Assembly (NCBI GenBank): GCA_033060915.1
Contig: CM065397.1
Span: forward strand, 24,141,001 to 24,205,000
Source: Euryodendron excelsum
Taxonomy: Eukaryota; Streptophyta; Magnoliopsida; Ericales; Pentaphylacaceae
DNA: 64,000 bases
Direction of reading: 5' to 3'
In this document: piece by piece, positions 39,103 to 50,100 of the stretch
Layout: each line of letters opens with the position of its first letter
How positions within the stretch are numbered: position 1 is the first letter of the stretch
Position numbers and translations under genes: made by a program
The notes under the pieces: model-generated
Database searches by the model: none
Seen by the model: only the letters and a program-made list of their open reading frames with translations
Told to the model about the DNA's origin: nothing

Positions 39103-41308
39103 ATGGGGAGCCAAACCCCCACAAGCAATGATCGTTCAAGAACATACTGGACACCAACAATGGAACGCTACTTTATTGATCTTATGCTAGAGCATATGCA
39201 TAGGGGGAATAGGACTGGCCATACGTTCAACAAGCAAGCATGGACGGATATGCTCACAGTGTTTAATGCGAAATTTTCCTCTCAATATGACAAAGATGTT
39301 CTGAAAAGTCGTTATACGAGTTTGTGGAAACAATTCAACGACATAAAGAATCTCCTTGGGCAGAGCGGGTTTTCTTGGGATGAAACTCGACAAATGGTGG
39401 TCGCTGATGATTATGTTTGGGATGCATACCTCAAGGTTTATCGCTTTTCCATTCATATCCTAAATTTTTCTATATCAATGTTGTTAATTAATATTAAAGT
39501 ACATGCAGGCTCACCCTGATGCACGGCCTTACAAGACTAAAGCCGTGCTGAACTTCAATGATTTATGCCTGATATATGGGTACACAACTGCTGATGGAAG
39601 ATACAGCCGTTCAAGTCATGATATGGACACCGAGGATGACGTCCAAGGAGTGAATTTGGGTGTGTTTTTCTTTTCCTGTTATGGATGTAGGCTAAGGTTG
39701 GTCTTTTTGTTGCCATTAGAAAAATATCCTGTTGATCATTAGTTTATAATGATCTGATTTTGAAAGGTTAAGTTTTGTCACCGCAAGACTCTTGCTATAT
39801 GGGTTTAGCATAAGTAAAAAGTGAAAAGCTATGCATTACCTTATTCTGCTTTTGATTTATGAACTGATCAAGAAGTCTTGTGCGTATGTAATTAGACTTC
39901 TCTTCTGATGATGTGACGGAATGACTAGCCTTATCAACGGTTTCACTTTGCAGGTGATGGAATTGGTAGTCTGGCCGCTTCAAGTAGTGAGCGTTTGAGG
40001 ACAGACTGGACAACATCCATGGATCAATATTTCCTCGTGTTGATGCTGAACCAACATGAGAGGGGCAATAAACTTGATAATACATTCAGCAAGCAAGCAT
40101 GGACGGATATGCTAGCTTTGTTCAATGCAAAATTTGGTCCTCAACATACCAAGAGGGTTTTAAGACATCGATACAAGAAACTGTGGAAGTACTACAGTGA
40201 TGTAACAGTTCTGCTAAAACAAAATGGGTTCTCCTGGGATGACTCACAACAGATGGTAGTAGCTGATGATGATGTTTGGGATGCTTATATCAAGGTATAT
40301 TGCTTGTTCATTCAGATCTTGTTTGTTCCTTTCTTTGTTGTTTATAAGTGGTTACTTAACATATATGTAGGCACACCCACATGCGCGATCATATAGATCT
40401 AGAATGTTGCCAGATTATAAAGATTTGGGTTCCATATTTGGAGATGCAATCAATGATGGGACTCAGAGTGATTCACGTCAGGATAAAGACCTTGAAGATG
40501 ACACCTCAGGGATAAAGGCTGGTGTGTTTCAATTTTTTCCTTACCAAGTTGGGACTTATTATTATTAATCACAGAGAGGTTTTAATTATTTCATTTCCAC
40601 TAGTAAAGTATGAGTATCTATTTATTTACTCCATGATGTTGGATGCTCACAATTTAAGATTTGGTTCATGATCAGGAGGCTGACAGTTTCTTGGAAAGTT
40701 AATGAGAAACTATGGCCAAGTTGAGACATGGGTGAGGAGAAAAATGAGCAAAACATGCAATATTTATTTTTTCACATTATTTGATATTTTATCGTATGGG
40801 AAATGCACTTGCCTGAGGCATTTGACATTTGAGTGGGAGTCAGTGTTATCAGAACCAGCCAGTTCAACCGGGTGAACAATGAACCGGACACTAGACCAGC
40901 CTGATTTGATTAATTTACCGGAGATGTAAAAGAACCGGAAAAACTCGAAAGAACTGTTCGGTTTTTCATAAAACCATTTAACCGAACGGTTTTATTAGAA
41001 CTGGTCGGGTATTGGAAAAAATCTAAATGACACTATTGCCTACTATTTAACACTGTTTCATTTTTTTGGAGGATGTCCTTTTGGTCTTTTGATACAAAAA
41101 TGAGATTAAAAAATTAAACCCACATAAAAAGTTAGCTAAACCCAAATAACTTTTTAATACAAAAGTTATGAAAAACCAAAGTTAAAAACCCAAATAAAAA
41201 ATTGTTCCATTCTCCGCTGGTTCTCTCATACTCAGGGCATGACTCTTATATATGAATTAGGACTTTTTTGATTCACGAATCAGACAAGGACACGATGTCT
41301 CAGTTAAC

Positions 41309-41386
<78 letters not shown>

Positions 41387-44137
41387 TGGGAGTGTAACTT
41401 CCTTTATTTCTTGTATAGAGAAACCCTGGCCTAGCTGCTGCTTCTGTTCCAGAAGCAAAAGAAACAAGAACGAGAAGAGGAACGACTGGACTCATGGGTG
41501 GAGAAGAGTCAGACCTCTCCATCTTTTATTATTTCTATTTTTTTTTTCTTCTATAACTAACCTTCATTGTCACTACAGATTGGGATCTAAGATGTTTCAG
41601 CTTCCCTTCTATTAATTAAGTACTGATATAGGAATGGTTTAGTTTTACAGTGTCTGTTTGTGAGTTGTGCAAGTTTTAAACAAAGGCACTATTTTAAATT
41701 CTGGTCCTCTGTCAAACTATTGCTTTGAAACTTCTCTTTAACAAATTTATTCTTCGTTATAATTCCTTTAGTGCCTAATAAATGATCTAATAACCATATT
41801 TGGTAGCAACCCATGTACCTGCGCATATTTTCACAAAATCATGACCTACATGTTACACCTTAATTCACTATCATGTTAATGCTAGTCCTATTTTAACATG
41901 TAACTATAATATTTGAATATATTATATTTGGTAAATGCTATAATGTGTCCTAATGGTACATTTTAAGCATGCTTTGGCTTATTGTACTTAGTGTTGGTAA
42001 TTGTGTTTTCAGTTTTGAAAATTATGAAAATACAAGTTCCAACACTTTGTACAACCAGACAAAATATGCATAAAATGTGTCATGAGGGCACATGTTAGCA
42101 AGACCCAATACATTATTAAGATACAATATTTCAAGACTATGGTTACACAAACAATGAAATGGTATAATTAATGATTTTATTGTAGGAAATTGAGTACCAT
42201 TGAGTTAGTGACCATTTCTTTTATTTTTTTCTTTATTTAAATATATTTTATTATTTATTAATTATAAGACAATTGAACCAATGAACCATTACACAAACAA
42301 TGAAATGGTATAATTAATGATTTTATTGTAGGAAATTGAGTACCATTGAGTTATTGACCATTTCTTTTATTTTTATCTTTATTTAAATATATTTTATTAT
42401 TTATTAATTATAAGACAATTGAACCAATGAACCATTGAACCGGTGAAGACACCGGTTCAATCACTAGTTCGGTTTTGATAACTATGGTGGGAGTCCTCTT
42501 TGAGATTTTCTGCTTTTGTTTGTTGATGATGAACCAGGTTTTTTGCTTAAGCTAATGACCCTTGATGAAGAGGCCTTTTAGTATTATTTTGCCCGCCTTT
42601 TAGCTACCCTCCTTTTTCTATATGTTTCTGGATTCCTTGGCTTTCCTCATCGTGGTTGTTTCTCTTTCACAACAGGTTTTTTCCTTCCCATTCTTGTTAT
42701 GTTTTCCCAAATACGATTTGTAGTCTTTCCAGTTCTCTCAGTTAATGCATTGGAAGTTAAGCTCAATGTATGGGAAGCCCATGTGGTTTTGTTGGTTTTC
42801 GAAGTAGTCTCTTCAGTTCATCTTGGGAATTGTTGATTGTACATAATTAGGTTTTAAGCATATATGACTATAGACTATGTTATCTGGACTCGGGTACGGA
42901 TGTCGGGTACGAGTATGTGTCCAAGTGTTGGATTCATCTAATTCTCACGTCCAAGATTTTTTTTTAAATACTTCTTTTATTTTTTTAAGCTAAAATAGCA
43001 TTTACAAGCTAAAATATAATATTTTATACATAAAATGGAAGTCCTATACTTAGTTTTATAGTAAACTCAATTAGTTATACATCCTTGTTAGATATATGTC
43101 CAGCTAGTGTCAAGTGTTGAGTGTCCGACATGAGTGTTTCACATATTTAGAAGAGTCCAGGTAACATAGACTGCAGGGGTATAGAGTCAAGAATCAAAAT
43201 TTCATTTTGGTGTATTGGTTTGGTCGCTAAAAATAGTAAAAAAATTAATATTCATAATTTCATTAGTAATGAAGTATTTGAGTTTGAGCCTTAAGTTTTA
43301 TTTTTATAAAATGCATACTAACATAATGTTGATATTTTATTTCCAAAAGATAATTTGAGAGTTTGTGCATGTCTTTAATGCATTAGTTTGCTAATAAGGA
43401 TTTGGAATTTTTGGCCTAAATCAGTTATAATGACAATAAATAATATCTTCCATCAAATAATAAAGATATTGTTAATTATGATAATTGTAATAGTAATAAT
43501 AACATAAAGAAGGAAGCTGCAAGCAAGGTCAAAATTCCATTTCAGTGTGTAGTTTGGTCATGGTGGAAATATAAGGGAAATGAAAAAGAATTTAGAAACA
43601 TATAAAATGATTGGAAACCGAAAAAATAAAGCCTATATAGATATTTATGCCAATAATTAAATAATTGAATATGTTTTGGGTTACAAATTTCTTTACATAA
43701 GGGGTACAAATGTATAATTCGAAAGTAAACTCAAATGTAGAAAAAGAATTGTTAAATTAATGTCAACAAAATCAATCTTATCAAAAACAAGTGTATACGG
43801 TTCTAAACACGCATAAGTTTCTAACCAAGTAAGGTTTTAAGAAATTTAGAAACATATATAAAAAAATAAAAAATATTAATTCTAAACAAGGTTCAAAGTG
43901 TGGGATATCCTTTTAGAAACTAAGGTTCAATAAAGATCTACGAATGTTAGAAACTCATAAACAAAAGTGTTAAAAAGTTGGGGAAGGGGGTTTGGCATCG
44001 TAAGAGAAATGCAATATTCTAATATTAGTGGGATGAAAAAAGAAAAAAAACAAGAAAAGAAAGTACCAGTGGAATCTTTACAAAAACGGGACATGTACTA
44101 ACAAAGAAAGAATACGTGGCTTCAATATGCTTGTTAT

Positions 44138-44185
<48 letters not shown>

Positions 44186-47100
44186 TCTCTCTCTAATAAA
44201 TTTAATGTTTTTTGGTTCTCAAATCCTTTATTATTATTTTTTTGACAAAAAGAGGCAAATAGAAATGACCATGGTTGGATATTTCTAATAGGAATCAAAA
44301 CAACTCATTGTTCCAGTATGTTTTGTAGAGTTTTGGTGCATTACGGTTGAAACATTGGGATTTTGATATTCCACTGATGTTTCATGTCGGTTTCTTAGGA
44401 AATAGAAACATATTGGTCATCTTGATGGAAATGGAACAAAATTTTGTTCCTTGGGTGTAGTTATGTATTTAGTTGAGAGCCCAAGAATGGTTATGCCTTG
44501 TCAAAGTTCGCTGATTTACTATCGTACTTTGTCCTTGTAATCCTAAAATCTTCTGTGAAAAAAAGGGAAGTTTGACAAATAAGATGTTTTGTAGGTAGTG
44601 ATCGTTCGAGAACATATTGGACACCACCAATGGACCGTTGTCTCATTGACTTGTTGCTAGCCCAGGTCCATAAAGGGAATAAAATTGGACAGACATTCAT
44701 TACCCAGGCTTGGATTGACATGGTTACATCATTCAATGCCAAATTCAAATCTCAGTATGACAGAGATGTCTTGAAGAATCGATACAAACATTTGAGGAGG
44801 CAGTACAATGACATTAAGGCTCTTCTTGAGCAGAATGGGTTTTCTTGGGATGAAACGCGAGAAATGGTGACTGCTGCAGATCATGTCTGGGATGCTTATA
44901 TCATGGTGAACTTCTGTTCACTCTTTTATATCATTCTGTTTCAATCAAAGTTCTAAGTGTTTTGCATGCAGGCACATCCTGATGCTCGATCATACAGAGT
45001 TAAAACTGTGCCAAGCTATCACAAATTGTGTGTGATATATGGACAAGACAGCTCTGAAGGAAGATATAGCCGTTTGGCTCGCAATGCAGACCCAGATGGT
45101 GAAGTTCCTCTTCTGATGATAGGTATGTTCCATAGATTGGTTAAAGACAATTGGATAAGGTTTCTTAAGTACATAAAGAAGAAGTATGTGTGTTTGTGTT
45201 TATGTGCGTGTGTGCACACGTGTACTTTTTTCATGGTAAAACAGGAAAAATGAGTAACTTTTACACATGAACTTTGTATAAGACGAATGAATCCAGTTTA
45301 CTTTAGAAGGGAGTATGAATATCGCTTTGTTTTTAATACGACACACAACATGCCTTGACCAGGATTTAAACCTGCACCTTCAATGCTAATTGATGGTGGG
45401 TGCCATAGTTTTTGCTTGTCTTAAACAAAAATTTCCTTGATTTTGGTTTTTTTTTTCCTCTCACAGAACTCCTTAGTTCTACAAGGGATTTACTTTCAAC
45501 ATGCATAACTTGACCTTATACTTGTAATTAGGGAATATATTCCAATAGATTGGCATGGTTCCGAGTTGATTTGATTTGCCCAAAAAATGTCATTGAGGGA
45601 GAACATATGACTTATATTTTAGTTTTCTATTTTTTTCTAACATGAAAAATTGGTGATATTTCAAACTCCTTCTTGATTTGTATCCAAATTCGTCACGGGT
45701 CTTTACCAGTTCTGTCAACTGCCTGATGCGTGACCATACTAAAGAACTCAGGGGAATGCTTCCTGCAGTTAATATATATTGTAGGAGAAGAATATTGGAC
45801 AGATAGGATTAAAGGGCTTAAACGGTGTTAAAAAAAAAGCTATATTCCTTAAGGATGTAAAACTGGTTGAAAAAGGATTGGTTTCGATGATATTAAGTTT
45901 CTTGAAATTAAGATCATTTATAGTTGAAATTTCAGATACATATTATCGTAGGGCATCAGAGGCTTAGGGAAGAGTAATAGTTAGGAAAAGCAGTAGGTTC
46001 ATCAAATTGCAGTTATGGGTGGAAAACTAAAGAAAATTAGGGGCAGGTTGTAACCAAGACAATTAATTTTAGTTTTAGTGAGAGAAATTTTTAGGTACCA
46101 TCTAGGTTGGGATTTAAGCACATAATCCTTCAAAAGCAGCTAAACAAAATGCTCAAATTTCATCTCTGTTGATTCAAAAGAGTTTATAGACATAAAGAGG
46201 TATAATTCTGTTTTAATTCGACTAGGAAAAGGACTCTAGAAATAAGAACTTTGAATTTCAACATGTGCAACTACTTTTTTTTTTTTTTTTTCTCTCTCTC
46301 TTTTGATAGGTGAAGTATGTTGGTACATATTTATAAGAACATCAAGGGCGTGTCACCCTCGTAAATGAGATTTATACTCAGAGAAAGAAAGTTAAAACAC
46401 AAAACTACAGCCCCTCTCCAAAATGGAGCTAACCTAGAAGACTACCTACCGAATGGAAGGCTCACAAAAATTCCCTCTAAAGTTTTAAATCATTAATGAA
46501 AAAAAAATTAGAGGCATCTCTATGAATTGCCGTCTCTATATCCTCAGAAGATGCATTGTTTCCTTCCTCTCGAAAGTCCAAGCATACCACATTAAGCACA
46601 TAGACACATCATCCCTTCCTTTTGTAGCCTCTTTGAGTGACTCCCGTGCCCAGCCTTCATAGAACTCTATGAGGCTGGGATCACCCAGGCGACTCCAAAA
46701 TTCACAAATACTAAACTCCAAGTTGCTAAACACCACAATAAGATAACTGAGTCCATCAATAAATCTAATTCAGACCCTTAAATGCAATACATATTGTCTC
46801 AAAAAGATAACTGAGTCTATTGATTACCAACATCAAATCTATTTGTCATTATTACTGTCTGGCCCATTGGACATGAATTTTATAATTCCATTTCGTAATG
46901 TAACATGGATAAAACTCAATCACCACCACATCAACCTAAGATAAATATAAAATAAGAAATAATTCACCACCATTGACATCTTCTTTTGGACTCAAATGGC
47001 TTTCTTGATTGTTATGGGGGCTACAACTCTTGTTTCAAGGTTATAAAGCTTATTTTATTTGTCTACTAGTCAATAGACATGAATTTATTGGCCAGAGAAT

Positions 47101-50100
47101 TTTGAATAACTCAGAAAAATTCCCTTAGTTTCGGAAGAACTCAAATCTAGTGATATAAGCACAGGCCAGAGAATTTTGAAGGGAAGAGAGGTCTGTTGAA
47201 TTAGTAATGAGCTTTTCTTCAGTAGTGTTCGCTTATAGTTTGCATATATATCTTCTTTTTTTTTTTTTTTGTTTTTGTTTTTGCCATTAGTGAAGGCATA
47301 AGTGTTGTCTTATTGGATAGGATCATGATCTTATATTTATGTCTTATCCAAGATTATGTATCAAACGATGTCTTTCAAAACCTTCTCCTTAAACTTTCCA
47401 ATAATTAATGTCAATAAATGCCATTTATGATTCTTCAAATTTGGGCAAGTAATCCATCCCACAAGGCTCTGGGTGCCTTTGTTGCTAATGTCCTCAAGCT
47501 TCTCTCAGATGCATTGGGGCTGCTAGTGTCTGTCGTCACTAACATGTCCTCCATAAAAAATTCTTGTTTGGAAATTTTCCTTCTATGATGAATCTGATCA
47601 TTCTTGAAACCTTGCCTCTCGCAAATGATTAAGGTTCAACTATCGTCATATGTAAATCCTCAAGATTCACCTTCCCATATCAATGTTAAGAAAATCACAA
47701 ATGTTTCTTCAAGTTGTAGTTCTTTGGGCTTGCAGTAATACGTTAAGGACTTACCTTTCAACCCTAACTATTGACCTGGCTGGGAATTAGAAAAATATGA
47801 CCTCTTTTTGGGTGGTTGAATGAATCTTATCAAGATAACAATCTAAGAAACACTAAGATGTGTGGACATAGATACATGACATGGACACGAGCGAGGACAC
47901 GGCCAAAGTGGATATATAAAATTAGATACTATGTATTCGATAGCTTAAACATTAAATAATATATAAAATCACATTACTTTTATTTTATAATTAGATTCCA
48001 AGTTATTTTTTTCAATCTTGTAAAACATTTGATGTGTATCTAAGTGATGGACATGGATGTCCAAGTGATAGACGCGAGCACCCCATAAGTGTCTGAAATT
48101 TGTCCGGTTTCAAGAAAATAATAGGATACGTTTGAACGCCTGTCCGATATATGTTGAGTAGGGTCCGACGCAGATAAAACACCTTAGAAGTGTCTGTACT
48201 TCTTAGAAGAGACATAAAGTAGCTATGTTGCTTGTAATTAGCAAGAATAGATTTTGCTAAAAGGTATAAAGTATTGAGTCATAGCATTTTCATATCATTG
48301 CAATCTAATGTTAGCTTGATTTGTTTATTGGTATTTTACGAACCAAACTATTATTGTTACTCACAATTTAGCCTGCAAAAGAAGAGCAAGCTTATCAGTC
48401 GAGTGATAACAATTTTTGCATCCTGCAATGAGAAGATATTCAATGCAATGCCGATGCCACATCATTTTGCTGATGTGGTGTTACAAGCCAATCAAATCGT
48501 GTCAAATGAACATGTTGAAATCCTAATCACTAGGACACAGGCAATTAGTGGGGTAGTTGTAGAAAATCTCTGTTTTAATATTAGATGATTGGATAAAAAC
48601 ATATGCATTTAGCATGATTTGATTGACTTGTGATACCACATCAGCAAAATGACGTGGCATCACTGTCCAATTGAATATTTTCTCCCCTGCAACCAATTGA
48701 GTCATAATCCCAGTGTTGTCTTCAAAAGAGCCAACTTTAACTTATCTACTATCCACATCAATTTTGTATACATATTTTGATCAAAGTCAAACTTGTGTTT
48801 GTGGTGGTAGAATCTGTTCATTGATAATTATGAATGAAAAGTTCCATTTGCCTTATTTTCTCTGATAATAGCTGCAATTGCTTCTACCAAACTGATGCAG
48901 GTTATTAGCAAAATTTATCTTGTCTGTCAACTGAACCTACATCTTAGAATTTAATTTAGCATTCATTGCAATTTCAGTGGGGTGTGAACTTATTATACAA
49001 TTTGGGAGAAAAGAAGTTCCAGAAAGGAGCTATTTGTAGGACCGTCTGGCTTCTGTGCCAAATAGAGGTAGTTCAGCACTGAAAAAATCAGAATAATGTA
49101 CCCTACTGTTAGCTATATGGTAGTTAAGATTATTGACAACACAGTTGGAATTTTTGAAATGGATGTTTTAATATGTTGTTTGAGAGCAATTAACATCCAA
49201 CAACTGGGATCATTAAAGGTCAGATTAGACTTCTTCACTGGGCTGTAATTCACAGATCTTGTGCTTATATAGGTTGTAGAAGGAACATACTGTCAAGTTC
49301 CTAACCCGTCGAAATAAGGCATTCATGGCATCAACATAAAATCACAGTGGAGAGCTTGCATAAATTGTCGAGGGAGCAGTGCAATGGCATGAAGTTTCTT
49401 ATTGTACAAGACATCAATTGGTCCAGTAAATGAACATGCTTGGGATTTTATGTTATGTTGGGTTGCTTATCTTTTGAACACTGCATGAATGTTCTGATTT
49501 TGTGTGATAATTTCAAAATTTGAAATCATTAAAGACCCAAACCAAGCTAAATTATAATGATATCTGCATGATTGGACACCAAATTCTATATTTAAACGAA
49601 GAGACAGCTGATCAGATAAACCTGGGCAACAAAAAAAAAAAAAAAAATAGTCTGATCAAGATAAAAACTTCAGTGATTTTACCGGTTGCTATATCATCAT
49701 ATTCTGCATACAATCTGAATGTTACGTGCCAGTTTCAATTTTGTGTGGGATCTTCTAAACAAGAAATTGTTCAAGACCAAAACTGAGCTAAATTAGAATG
49801 ACTTGTGTGTGATTGGACAAAATTCGAGTTTTGATGGAGGACACAACTCATCAGATCAAAGCCAGCAAGAAATTAGAATCTGGGTGAACTTATAGATTTC
49901 AGTGGCATTGTTGTTTGGTAGGTTTAGAGTTTATGAACTTATCAGCAGTTCCTGCGTGTAAGCTATATCATATGGAGAGGGAATCCATGAGAAATTAGTG
50001 ACGAGTTAATTGTGGTTGAATGAAGGAGGAACATGCAAACATACATTGAAAAAGTTCTACGTATTGTTATGCACTTTGGCTGCTTATTAGAAATATGTAT

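Larger units (their letters stand above)
40841..42486. mobile_element. Non-autonomous hAT-like element with target duplication, 1.65 kb
   Basis: The left end CAGTGTTATCAGAACC and the reverse complement of the right end (CATAGTTATCAAAACC) match at 13 of 16 positions. GTGGGAGT lies immediately outside both ends (40833-40840 and 42487-42494), a perfect 8-bp duplication. The CAGTG start fits the hAT terminal consensus. If the first C is counted as flank, the duplication would be 9 bp (GTGGGAGTC) and a Mutator origin would be possible. The subterminal regions carry many GGTTCAACCGG/CCGGTTC words in both orientations. The interior holds a 35-unit GA run and a 146-bp tandem duplication. There is no transposase. 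Confidence 0.8.
40522..44594 (+). other. Intron 4 of the Myb/SANT gene (4.1 kb, between modules 2 and 3)
   Basis: This phase-1 intron has grown by insertion: a 1.65-kb hAT-like element (40841-42486), a MITE (42875-43169) and a CT microsatellite (44141-44194). The rest is AT-rich. No remnant of a further domain module was recognised. Confidence 0.8.

Noticed and set aside
41268..41615. 115-codon open frame with a long Arg-Glu run
   Set aside because: It is the translation of the (GA)35 microsatellite inside a transposable element.
45340..45400. Reverse-complement B-box-like word (AGGATTTAAACCTG)
   Set aside because: No matching A box or poly-A end to support a SINE.
46536..46736. Possible LINE 3' fragment with a CLMWYAW word
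   Set aside because: Similarity is limited to one short motif and frames are broken; not enough to call a LINE.
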